Assembly: GCA_016584305.1 (NCBI GenBank)
Contig: JACEEZ010019119.1
Span: forward strand, 182,133-246,132
Direction of reading: 5' to 3'
Source of the DNA: Chionoecetes opilio
Lineage: Eukaryota; Arthropoda; Malacostraca; Decapoda; Majidae
DNA length: 64,000 bases
Of the stretch, positions 47,080 to 57,050 are shown piece by piece. Both the position numbers and the translations under genes were made by a program. Below the pieces are notes generated by a model. The model saw nothing but the letters and a program-made list of their open reading frames with translations, was not told the DNA's origin and did no database searches. Each line of letters begins with the position of its first letter. Within the stretch, counting starts at the first letter, position 1.

Positions 47080-47312
47080 TATTCCGAGATTAGAAGAGAG
47101 CAAATGTAGTCCCAATTCATAAGGGAGAGAACAAGAGCCACTGAAACTATTCTCTCCGTTGGGCTCTTCCGATCACAAGATTATTTCCGTTACCCGTTCT
47201 TTAGCTACGGTGCTGCCTCGGGACCCACCTAAGTGTAGGCCCTTCTGGCATTACACCTCAGCTAAGTGGGAGGACCTAAGGTAATACTACTCTGATTTTC
47301 CAAGGAATGATT
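47080..47312 (+). pseudogene. Two LINE coding fragments joined out of order
   Basis: First KRANVVPIHKGENKS (a reverse-transcriptase block), then after about 15 bp PLGSSDHKIISVTRSLATVL and KCRPFWHYTSAKWEDLR, the end of a LINE endonuclease domain. The endonuclease should precede the reverse transcriptase, so this is a rearranged or composite remnant. It ends where the next TIR element begins. Confidence 0.65.
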
Positions 47313-47313
47313 A

Positions 47314-47769
47314 CACTGGTTAACAACAAATTTATTGTCTAAGTTTTTTTAGCTGATTTAGGACAATTTTGATGTACTGAATCCAAAAATCACATTGATT
47401 TTGTTCAATCAGGTCAACTTTTTGATCTATCGCCACATGATGTTTTTTTACGTTTTTGTTTACATGTACGGGTATTTTCTATATATATGAAATCGTCCTC
47501 CGTATACAACACCGTGCTTGCAGTAGATGATTCCACTAATCCAATAATTCCACCAATTCAGATAGTTCCAAGGGTGTGGTCCTAAACAATGTCACCAACT
47601 AGGAATTCTTCGGAATCACGATCCCTGGATTTTACAGTCCTCTGTTGTTCTTCCTCTTCAACTTTTACTTCTTTACTTGAACACTTTTTATTAAACCCAC
47701 TGCAGTACTGCATCCCCCTTTGGGATACCTTGTGTGGTATTGTGTGATATCTGCTATCGTCTTTCGATA
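47314..47769. repeat. Extra left end of the CACTGG transposon
   Basis: Nearly identical to 47,974-48,440, starting CACTGGTTAACAACAA. It stops at the N at 47,770. It is either a second truncated element or a duplication made during assembly. Confidence 0.85.
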
Positions 47770-47770
47770 N
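47770..47770. other. Single ambiguous base (N)
   Basis: The only N in the window, located exactly at the end of the duplicated transposon arm; a likely scaffold or polishing join. Confidence 0.95.
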
Positions 47771-49938
47771 CTAGCATAGGGCCTGGGGGACATCCAAGAC
47801 GTTTAACACCTATGTTGCTAGCTTAACAACTGTCATCAGCTGTTTTGGGATCCAAGGAGGAGATTGATGACGTCAGAGTGGTTGCCCAGCAAGCACCTGC
47901 TTCTAAGCCTTCTACCACCCTATTTGTGAAGCGACGTATTTCCCGTCGATGCCGAAATGAATGGAAAGATTACACTGGTTAACAACAAATTAATTGTCTA
48001 GTTTTTTTAGCTGATTTAGGACAATTTTGATGTGCTGAATCCAAAAATCACATTGATTTTGCTCAATCAGGTCAACTTTTTGATCTATCGCCACATGATG
48101 TTTTTTTACGTTTTTGTTTACATGTACGGGTATTTTCTATATATATGAAATCGTCCTCCGTATACAACACCGTACTTGCAGTAGATAATTCCACTAATCC
48201 AATAATTCCACCAATTCAGATAGTTCCAAGGGTGTGGTCCTAAACAATGTCACCAACTAGGAATTCTTCGGAATCACGATCTCTGGATTTTACAATCCTC
48301 TGTTGTTCTTCCTCTTCTTCACTTCAACTTTTACTTCTTTACTTGAACACTTTTTATTAAACCCACTGCAGTACTGCATCCCCCTTTGGGATACCTTGTG
48401 TGGTGTTGTGTGACACTGATATCTGTTATCGTCTTTTCGATAGGCAGACTCCCTCTTCTTGATTCATCGTGCCTAGGATACTGCAGTAGCATAGAGGCTG
48501 CTACAGATCCTCGGTATACCCCCTACCCAAGCACTGATTAATTTCTTCCTACTGCTTGAATTATGATGCAAAATTCTTTCTTATTTCTTTAAATAAACGA
48601 ATTCTGAAGTGTTTACATGCGCCAATTCTTGACTACCTGGTATTTTTCTTTTGCAGGTGAATGAAATGGATTCGGCCAGAAGATCTTGCAAAAATAAGCC
48701 CGATGTATGCTGCTACATCTGCGGCGAATACACCGTTGTTCCTAACAGGAATCAAGTCACAAGTTTCATAAAGCGTGCTTACCATACTTATTTTGGTATG
48801 AAACTTGGTGACCAGGATAAAGCTTGGGCGCCACACATGGTATGCAAGACATGCACCGAGTATCTGCGTCGTTGGACCAAGGGCAAGAAGAGTTCTCTGA
48901 AGTTTGGAATTCCCATGGTTTGGAGGGAGCCGACAAACCATGGCACTGACTGCTACTTCTGCGCTTTTGATTTGACTGGGATCAAAAGAAAGAACCGGAG
49001 CAGCCTCAAGTATCCTAATCTTGAATCAGCACGTCGTCCTGTAGCTCATTGTGATGAAATTTCCGTACCTGTCTTTGGAGAACTTCCTGACATTAGTGAC
49101 GAAGATTTCTCCAGTGTTGAAGAAAATGAAGAAGAAGAAGTGGTTCTTGACGATGATGCTCCACATCCTTTTTCACAAAATGAGCTAAATGATCTAGTTC
49201 GCGATCTCAGCTTCTCAAAGTCCTCTGCCGAACTGTTGGCATCCAGATTGAAGGAAATAACCTCCTCTCTGACGGTGTTCGCATCACCTTCTACCGCAAC
49301 AGACATCAAGAGTACCTCCATTTTTTCTCTGAAGAGAAGGACTTGGTGTACTGTACAGATATTGCGCAGCTTCTGCACAAGCTTGGAGTGCCACAGTACC
49401 AACCCGAAGATTGGAGACTGTTCATTGACAGCTGCAAGCGATCGCTGAAATGTGTTCTGCTGCACAATGGCAACCAGTTTGCCTCTGTACCTCTCGCTCA
49501 CTCGACTACACTGCAGGAGAAATATGAAGCGGTGAAGTACGTGCAGGAGAAAACTCGTTATGATCAGCATGAGTGGTTGATTTGAGTTGACCTGAAGATG
49601 GTGAACTTTTTGTTAGGACAACAGTCCGGGTTCACCAAATACCCGTGCTTTCTGTGCATGTGGGATAGTAGGGAACGAGCTCAACATTAAACGAAGAAGG
49701 ACTGGCCTGTACGGGAGGAATTGGTGCCTTGCAGAGCAAGGAACGTCATAAACAACCCTCTGGTGGACAGAGACAGGATACTTTTCCCACCGCTGCACAT
49801 CAAGCTCGGCTTGATCAAACAGTTCACCAAAGCTCTGGACAATGATGGTGGCTCCTTCACTTACTTGTGCTACGCTTTTACAGGATTGACCATCGAGAAG
49901 TTGAAAGCTGGCATCTTTGACGGTCCTCAACTCCGTCA

Positions 49939-52062
49939 CTGAAGGACTTGACATGTGCTCATGAGTATGCGGTGGCAGTCTCAAATCGGTTTGATGTGCT
50001 CGGTGCTCTCGGGGACCCTGTAGAACTGTGGGATACCTTCAAACGTGAAACTCTACAGGCTGCCAAGGAGTGTATTGGGGAGCGCCCGAGGTCAAGGCGT
50101 GGTTTTGTCTCGACGGAGACGCTGGAGAAAATCGAGGAGAGTCGCGCTGCCAGGCTGGCTGGGAACCAGGACCAGCACTGGGGCTCTGTCACGCCTGGAC
50201 TAGAACCCTCCTGGGGAGAGACGAGGAGAGGTATGTCAGGAGTCTCGCTGAGGATGTCGAGGGTCATTTGAACGCTAATGACCTCCGACCCGCCTACCGA
50301 GCCCTGAAGAAGCTCCGTTCCAATTCTCCTTCTCGGGCGAGTGCTATTCGAACAGCAGATGGGCGCCTCGTGTCGGACATGGATGGGCAGATGGCTCGTT
50401 GGGCTGAGTATTTTCGGCAGTTGTTCACGGTGGACCCTCCAACTGAGCAGCTTCACACCACTGGGTTACAGGCAGTGGATGCCGATCCTCCCATTGACGA
50501 AACCGCACTCTCTCTTGACGAAGTCAGAGAGGCTGTAGCAAATTTGAGGGGTGGAAAAGCAGCTGGTGTTTGTAATATCAGTGCGGAGCTCTTCAAAGCT
50601 GGGGGTGAGGCCATGATCCGCGGGTTGCATGCTGTCCTGACTGCCGTGTGGCAATCAGGTACTATTCCTCCTGAGTGGAAAAGGGGGCTGGTCGTCCCTA
50701 TCTGTTAAGGGAAAGTGGACCGTCAGGACTGCAACAATTACCGCGGTATTACACTGCTCAGCGTACCAGGCAAGGTGCTTCCCCATCTATTGCTGACACG
50801 GATTCGCAGTCATATGGTGAAGCATCAGAGACCTCAACAGTCTGGGTTCACGCCTGGTAAGTCAACAACGGACCGTATCTTAGCGCTTCGTGTCCTGGTG
50901 GAACGCCGACGTGAGTTTCGACAGGGGATGCTTGCAGCCTATGTTGATCTCAAGAAGGCGTTTGACTCAGTGCATCGTGAGTCACTCTGGGGTCTTCTGC
51001 GACTTCGAGGGATTCCTGCAAGGACAATTGGTTTGATAACTGGTCTGTATTCTGGGACTGAGAGTGCTGTGAAGTGTGGGGCAGGTGTATCCAGCTTCTT
51101 TCCTGTGAATACAGTAGTGAGGCAAGGGTGCGTCCTTGCCCCATCACTTTTCAACGCTTGTATGGACTGGGTATTGGACAGGGTTGTAGATCAAAGTGAT
51201 TGTGGAGCATCCGTCGGCAACACCAAGATCACTGATCTTGTTTTTGCCGATGATGCAGTAATCTTTGCTGAGTCGCTGGAGGTTCTGGTGATGGCTCTCG
51301 AGGCGCTGCACGAGGAGGCAAAGCCTTTGGGACTTGAGGTCTCCTGGCTCAAGATCAAGGTCCAGGTGTTTGGAGACTTACTAGATGAAGCAGTACAGTC
51401 TGTTCATGCGTGTGGCGAGGACATTGAGATCTTGGAAAGTTTTACATACCTTGGTAGCGCAGTCCATAATGACGGCGGGTTACGTCAAGAAGTCTTACGG
51501 CGGATTGGCATAGCCCACGGTGTTATGGACTCGCTCAGCGGGAGTATTTGGCGCTGTCGGTACCTGTGCAGGAAGACAAAGATCCGGATCTTCAAGTCGC
51601 TTGTGATCCCTGTTTTACTCTATGGTTGTGAGACATGGACACTATATAGTGACTTGAAGAGACGAATCAATCCCTTTGGTAATAAGTGTCCTCGCAGAAT
51701 CTTGGGGTATCGCTGGGATGATTACGTGTCAAATCAGCGATTGCACCGTGAGACTGAATCGAGGCTTATTACCTGCATAGTCCGTCAGCGCCAACTTCGG
51801 CTATATGGGCATGTGGCACGCTACCCTGAAACCGATCCTTCCCATCGGGTTGTATCTGTAAGAGACAATCCGGCGTGGAGGAGGCCAAGGGGGCGCCCAC
51901 AAGGCTCGTGGCTGGGGCAAGTTGATGTTTCTTGTCGAGAGCTGCTTGGTATGGGAAAGGAGCCTGCATGGGAACTCGCGCGTGGTGACCGCCGGGAGTG
52001 GCGTCGTAGGGTGGGCGAGGCGACGCGCCCCCCGGCGTATGCCCCCAATGATTGATTGATTG
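49939..52062 (+). mobile_element. RTE-like LINE insertion
   Basis: Inserted in the transposase gene; the flanking AACTCCGTCA (49,929-49,938) and AACTCAGTCA (52,063-52,072) form a 10-bp target duplication with one mismatch. The 3' end is a short (ATTG)n tail, as in RTE-type LINEs, which lack a poly-A tail. The element starts at CTGAAGGACTTGACATG, the same point as the copy at 38,608. Confidence 0.88.
49948..52055 (+). pseudogene. LINE reverse transcriptase, one frameshift and one stop
   Basis: The first part (NRFDVLGALGDPVELWD, RPRSRRGF) is in one frame to about 50,170; the rest is in another, from LLGRDEERYVRSLAEDV. Reverse-transcriptase motifs are in place: NNYRGITLLSVPGKVL, QSGFTPGKSTTDRIL, AYVDLKKAFDSVHRE, VRQGCVLAPSLFN and the catalytic LVFADDAVIF at about 51,236-51,265. 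The tail has LLYGCETWTL, RRILGYRW-D-VSNQRLHRET and QLRLYGHVARYPETDP. A TAA at 50,706-50,708 replaces the expected Trp-Lys of the PIWKGKGD block. No endonuclease domain is present. The RTE assignment rests on the C-terminal layout and the tetranucleotide tail. Confidence 0.88.
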
Positions 52063-52861
52063 AACTCAGTCAGCTCATTAGAGATCCAGAATTTGAAAAC
52101 TCCATGAACGAAGTGGAACTGGAAGCGTGGAAGGCTTTTGTTCTGGTCGTGAAGAACTTTCTTGGCAACAACAAGGCCAGGAACTACGCAGAACTTGTCA
52201 CCAATATGCTGACTGCTTTCAGAAACCTCGGATGCAACATGAGCATCAAAATGCATTACTTATTCTCACATATGGATCGGTTTCCTGAGAATCTGGGATC
52301 AATGAGCGACGAGCAAGGGGAGAGATTCCATCAGGACATGAAAGTGATGGAGACCAGGTATCAGGGACGCTGGGATGCAGTCATGATGGCTGATTACTGT
52401 TGGACTCTGAAGAGAGACATCCCTGCCGCTGACCATTCTAGGAGTTCGAAGAAACGGAAGTTCAAGCCCTGAATTTTGAACAACGATGACCTAACATCCA
52501 ATTTACATGTACTTACCTTTATCAATGTCTACTATTCAATGTACACTAATATTTTTTTTTAGAATTTAATTAATGAATTGTGTTAGAAAACGATTTTTTT
52601 TCTCTTAAAAACCTATTTCGGATGAGAAATATTTAGAAAAATCAACCGAAAATGTCACAAAAATATAATCGATTTAGTCAAAAGATCGGATTTTTTTTAA
52701 ATCGACTTAGCACAAAAACCAGACCTGATCGAGAGTAACGGATGCCATTTTCGGATTCAGCGGTGGAAAATTGTCCTAAATCAGTTGAAAAAACTTAGAC
52801 GACTTACAAAAAAAATATTTTTTGTAACCCAGTGTTTATGTACGGGAGTCATCACATATGA

Positions 52862-52945
52862 ATATAAGAACATAAGAAAATAAGGAAGCTACAAGAGGCC
52901 GTGAGACCTACACGAGGTAGTTCCTGTTTCTTAACTCTACTAGCT
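52862..52945 (-). mobile_element. LINE 3' tail, inverted
   Basis: Reads AAGAACATAAGAAAATAAGG then AAGCTACAAGAGGCCGTGAG on the plus strand, the reverse complement of the tail at about 53,490-53,551. It makes the segment 52,862-53,551 look as if it had terminal inverted repeats. Confidence 0.75.
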
Positions 52946-53551
52946 AATAGAGTGTTAGCATTAATTACCAGAAGTGTTAAAAGTAGAAGTGCGGAAGTTG
53001 TTCTAAAGCTTTATCTGGCTCTAGTCAGGCCTCACCTAGACTATGCGGATCAGTTTTGGTCTCCATATTACAGGATGGATATAGCCTTGTTAGAATCAGT
53101 GCAGAGAAGGATGACCAAAATGATACAAGGGATGCGTAACTTTAGTTATGAGAAGAGATTGAAGTTATTAAAGTTACACTCACTCGAGAGACGCAGAGTA
53201 AGGGGCGATCTGATAGAAGTTTTTAAGAGGATAAAGGGATTTAATAAAGGAGAGTTAGGAAAAGTTCTTACGGCTATTAACCAGGGTAGAACATGAAGTA
53301 ACGGATTCAAGCTGGAAGGGCGTAGATTTAGAAAGGAAATAAGAGAAAAACTGGTTCACAAATAGGGTGGTGAATGATTGGAATGGACTCAGTAGACAGG
53401 TAGTTAGTGCAGAGTCATTGGGGAGCTTTAAAGAGGGGCTGGATAGGTTCATGGATGGGGATGGAAGGTGGATGTAGGTAGTGTTAGGTGACATGAACTA
53501 CCACGTGTAGGCCTCGCGGCCTCTTGTAGCTTCCTTATTTTCTTATGTTCT
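52946..53551 (+). mobile_element. CR1-like LINE 3' fragment with reverse-transcriptase C-terminus
   Basis: Open to 53,296: LYLALVRPHLDYADQFWSPY, LLESVQRRMTKMIQG, LHSLERRRVRGDLIEVFKRI, a conserved block of CR1-like LINE reverse transcriptases. After the TGA the frame shifts and the tail FMDGDGRWM is readable near 53,450. The 3' end is CTTATGTTCTTATGTTCT. This tail is the source of the fragments at 7,721, 46,442, 52,862, 53,552 and 53,929. Confidence 0.8.
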
Positions 53552-53640
53552 TATGTTCTACCTACATCCACCTCTCTTCCTTATCCATGAATTTATCCAG
53601 ACTCCTTTTAAAGACCCCTATAGACTCCGCATTGACCAAT
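53552..53640 (-). mobile_element. LINE 3' tail fragment
   Basis: Inverted relative to the fragment before it: CATCCACCTCTCTTCC, CATGAATTTATCCAGACTCC, then GACCCCTATAGACTCCGC. Confidence 0.75.
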
Positions 53641-53695
53641 CACGGCCAGGCGTAGAGGCCGCCGGGGGGACAATGCCTACACACGGGTATAGTGC

Positions 53696-53920
53696 GACCA
53701 CTCCTAAATGGCGCTGGGGTGCGGTCATGCTGGGCTCACACCTGTGTACAGTGTGCCACTTTTACCAAACATACGATGCGTAACTTCTGTGATCTATATT
53801 AAAAGCATCACAATACGTTAAGGTTAATAACACCATACCAATACAATTTCAATCAAGGCCACGCTGTACACAGGTGTTGGCCCAGCCTGACCGCACCCTA
53901 GCCGCCATTTAGGAGTGGTC
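53696..53920. mobile_element. Hairpin MITE with GACCACTCCTAAATGGCG arms
   Basis: Arms of about 63 bp (GACCACTCCTAAATGGCG ... CACACCTGTGTACAG) in inverted orientation around about 100 bp of AT-rich sequence. No target duplication is obvious. It lies between two LINE tails. Confidence 0.83.
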
Positions 53921-53928
53921 ATAAGAAC

Positions 53929-54046
53929 ATAATAACATAAGAAAATAAGGAAGCTACAAGAGGCCGTGAGACCTACACGAGGTAGTTCCTGTTACTTAAC
54001 ACTACCTACATCCACCTTTCATCCCCATCCATGAGTTTCTCTAGCC
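53929..54046 (-). mobile_element. LINE 3' tail fragment
   Basis: Starts GAACATAATAACATAAGAAA and continues through GGAAGCTACAAGAGGCCGTG to CATCCCCATCCATGAGTTT. Confidence 0.75.
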
Positions 54047-54067
54047 TCTTATCTATAATATTATCTT

Positions 54068-54285
54068 ATCTATCTAGGTCGAATACTAACGAAAATCGTA
54101 TTGGAATTGCTAGACACCCACGACTCTGTCTAACACCACAGTCTAATGATATTTACAAATACTATGCAAATACCAATGATAAGAAAAGTTAAAGATATTG
54201 CCATTTTATGTTTGGCAAAATATAAATGTTATAAATGCCTCTACTGCAGATTATGAAGCTTCTGAAATATTTTTTAGAAGACCAA
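54068..54285 (+). repeat. Protein-like direct repeat, copy 1 (broken)
   Basis: About 70% or more identical to 56,022-56,216. It opens NENRIGIARHP, SNDIYKYYANTND, then a stop, and resumes in another frame as NASTADYEASEIFFRRP. Function unknown. Confidence 0.55.
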
Positions 54286-54390
54286 CAACAACTCCGTCTA
54301 TATACGGGGAGGCCACGGCAGAAGTCTCCCATTTCCACACATCTATCCACCTCATTCTCACATCCTACTGTCCTCACTCATCTCATGCAT

Positions 54391-54392
54391 GA

Positions 54393-54469
<77 letters not shown>

Positions 54470-54470
54470 T
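54391..54470. repeat. (CT)n microsatellite
   Basis: Uninterrupted CT repeats of about 72 bp followed by a short CA run. Confidence 0.95.
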
Positions 54471-55150
54471 ACTCCAGCACTATCCTTCAATGTAACAGGG
54501 GTCATCCTTTCACACTCCCAACATCTATTGCTTTATGATATTCTCGTCTATCGTATCTCTCGTCCCCGTCGGCGAGAGTTCCAACTTTGCGCGTCACCGA
54601 GTGGAGCTATTATCCACGACTCAATATATATATCTAATAAGCTTTTACCTGTGTTTATGTATACCAAACCTGACCGTAATCTAACGTAACAGTAACCTAA
54701 CCGTTACTGGCAGAAATCACAACCTGGGGGGGATGGTGGGGCGGAAGTAAATAAGGAAATATTACCTTTATTGCCGCTTCTCATTTTTGGTGGGGGAGTC
54801 TCTTCCATTTGATAGTGTTTGATATTTTTCTTTAAATGAACTAAGGGATTTATTAAGGCCTCATTAGTTGTGCAAGTAAATAATAAATATAACATGACCA
54901 TGACAATCTTGACTCCCGATAGTGGGGAGAGCTATGCAGATCAGGGTAAATGTGGGTAAAAAAGTGAATAAATGAAGAAAATAGGTGATATATGGTATGG
55001 TGTGTGTTGTTCTCGGTAGCAGGGCGCGGAGACAAATGCCTCCTCCGCGCTCCGTCCCCCAAGAAAATATCTCCCTGGTTCAGGGCTGTCAACCCAAGCG
55101 CAGTTGTGGATCAACATAAGACCATATTAGCTCTCGATGGTGTTGTCTAA
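54471..55150. other. No gene recognised
   Basis: No exon or named repeat could be supported in this stretch. Confidence 0.4.
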
Positions 55151-55809
55151 GGGCTATATTCAAGAATGCTCGTCAAATCCCGGCCGGTGGAGATTTTCCA
55201 CCGTCGTACCTCCACTGGTCTCATCTACAAGAACTGCCCCGACTGGTGGATATTTGACAGGCGTACCAACACAAGCGAGCCCAAAGCGGCATCAGTATTT
55301 TGACTGTTTTATACATATCTAATACATTTTACTAGTGAAATTTATCATTTCTGACATTAAAATAATAGCTAAGTTAGTGTTCGCCACTTGTCTGAGGCGT
55401 TGGTGCAGAAAAAATTGGCCTGAGTGATGCTTGCGAGTACATTTGAACGGCCCGCCACCACTGCTCCACACAATGGCCACCTCCATTCTCCCGCCGCCGC
55501 CCGGCTTCCACACAAGTTAACACACCTATATAAGGCCTCCTGGACCTGATTTTACCTTAATGATGACACATGTGCATTCACAGTGTATGGCTGTCACTCT
55601 CGGTTGTGTTGAAAACTCTCCTGTAATGGTCTGGGAAGAAATACGATGGAATAAGTGGAGAGTGGGGTGAAGGGGGGATGTGCAAGTTGTCGCCAATCAG
55701 CTGACTCAAACCTCCACCCTGAGCTCGACGCGTTGCGTCGTATTTTGATTCTTGTATACCAAAAACCGATACAACGGGTGGAGAAAAATTCTTGAATATG
55801 GTATGGCCC
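55151..55809. mobile_element. PIF/Harbinger-like MITE
   Basis: Left end GGGCTATATTCAAGAAT; right end inverse GGGCCATACCATATTCAAGA. Such GGGC...ATTCAAGAA ends and the TAA just outside the left end suit Harbinger elements, though the right flank is TAT. No coding capacity. Confidence 0.5.
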
Positions 55810-56021
55810 TATGAATCGCGTTCTTGGCATTGGTACCACTTGCGTCTAAGATGGAAGCTCCACGTTACTCTCTCCCGAGTCCATGTTTAAAAAAGCGGCC
55901 GGTATCGGACGAATCTTTAAACGTGGACTTAGGCTAACCTAGGACAAACCGTGGCTTTAGACAGGCATTTCCGTTCTTTAAACTTTTTCCGGGGGGGATT
56001 AGTCTTAACTTGATATAAAAC

Positions 56022-56216
56022 TAACGAGAATAGTATTGGCAATGTTAGTCACCCAGACCCCTGTCCAACACTTGAGTCTAATGATATTTACGAATACCAT
56101 GCAGATGCCAATGCTAAGACAAATTATCGGTATTGCCAATATTCTGTTTGGCAAAATATGAGTGTTATACATGCCTCTACTGCAGATTATGAAGCATCTG
56201 AAATATTTTTTAGAAG
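56022..56216 (+). repeat. Protein-like direct repeat, copy 2 (open)
   Basis: One frame is open for over 90 codons: SNDIYEYHADANAKTNYRYC, then SVWQNMSVIHAS and TADYEASEIFFRRP, continuing beyond the repeat to a stop near 56,336. The family is not recognised. The open frame and the conserved partner at 54,068 suggest a degraded coding sequence from a mobile element or gene family. Confidence 0.5.
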
Positions 56217-56477
56217 ACCGCGTTTGGCGGCCTTTGAAATATGGTTTGTTTACCTCTCCTCGCTCGCCGAGTCCAGGCTATCAGCAACTAAAGTACATCA
56301 CTTATACGACTATACAGCAGCACTTGCATTTAATTAATGGGAACAGAGGAGACTTTTATTCTTTTTTTGGTCATATAGTCTAGTCTACGCTAACAGCTGT
56401 GTAATGCCAGTATTACGTATAATGTATCCCGAGATGGGTAATGTCTTCAGAACAATTTATTTAATTATTACCTGTAA

Positions 56478-56522
56478 TAAACAACTGTACCTATGCTAAG
56501 TGAGCATAGGTACAGTTGTTTA
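56478..56522. repeat. Perfect 20-bp hairpin, 5-base loop
   Basis: TAAACAACTGTACCTATGCT is followed by AAGTG and then its exact reverse complement. No mobile-element family or transcript context is evident. Confidence 0.85.
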
Positions 56523-57050
56523 GGTGGTGAATTTTATTCCTTATAACAGTTCTTTCATGTTCCTTTCTTTTTTTCTCCCCCCCCTTCTTTCTTTCTCCTT
56601 CCCTCGTTCGTTCCCCCCCAACCCCCCGGTAAAACCAACTCAAACCAGTTATATCTGCGGATATTTAAATTCGCGGAAGGTGTTTTCTCATGGAACACAT
56701 TACTCCGAAGCCCAATAACAACGTTAATCTATTGGTCAACCCCATTCAATTCTTAGGATATTTGAGAGTTCAGAGTACAGATCCTCCGTAAGCAATGGAC
56801 CTCAAGAGTTTTCCGCGATAACGCTAAAATTATGAACGCCCTTTTCTTGCCTTAGAACATTCTCGAACAATCTTACCGTGAGAGAATGACGATCTCATAG
56901 TGATACCTCAGTGTATATGAAACAGTGGTGTGTCCCTCAGTGACTTCCACGTGGAAATCAAAACAATTCTTTGAAACGGTGCTACGCTCTTCCACGACCA
57001 CTCGTCTTGTGAAAGGACATTAAAACCTTTGTAGTGATGTGATACTTAAA
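56523..57050. other. No gene recognised
   Basis: C/T-rich low-complexity sequence at about 56,555-56,640, otherwise unassigned. Confidence 0.4.

Larger units (their letters stand above)
48666..52471 (+). pseudogene. Transposon-encoded protein (RFHQD family), split by a LINE
   Basis: After a TTTTGCAG acceptor at 48,656 the ATG at 48,666 starts a protein with zinc-binding pairs (CYIC, CKTC, CYFC), NELNDLVRDL and SAELLASRLKE. One lost A in AAAA near 49,255 shifts the frame; it continues as LGVPQYQPEDWRLFIDS, CVLLHNGNQFAS and WLI, then a stop (TGA at 49,583), KMVNFLLGQQSGFTKYPCFL, a TAA at about 49,688, and PPLHIKLGLIKQFTKALD, to GIFDGPQLR at 49,938. The rest follows the LINE: LIRDPEFENSM, SDEQGERFHQDMKVME, YQGRWDAVMMADYCW, ending KRKFKP at 52,471. 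This family is common in arthropods and other invertebrates as uncharacterised proteins. Its TIR context here argues that it is a transposase. Confidence 0.85.
47974..52834. mobile_element. TIR transposon with CACTGGGTTAC ends
   Basis: Left end CACTGGTTAACAACAAAT and right end inverse CACTGGGTTACAAAAAAT, followed on both sides by GTCTAAGTTTTTT and CTGATTTAGGACAATTTT. Flanks read ATTA on the left and TTTA on the right, too little to settle the target duplication. The superfamily is not certain. It holds a transposase-like gene that is split by the LINE at 49,939-52,062; without the LINE the element would be about 2.7 kb. Confidence 0.82.

Noticed and set aside
52862..53551. A separate TIR transposon with GAACATAAGAAAATAAGG ends
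   Set aside because: The apparent inverted ends are both LINE 3' tails, which also occur alone elsewhere in the window.
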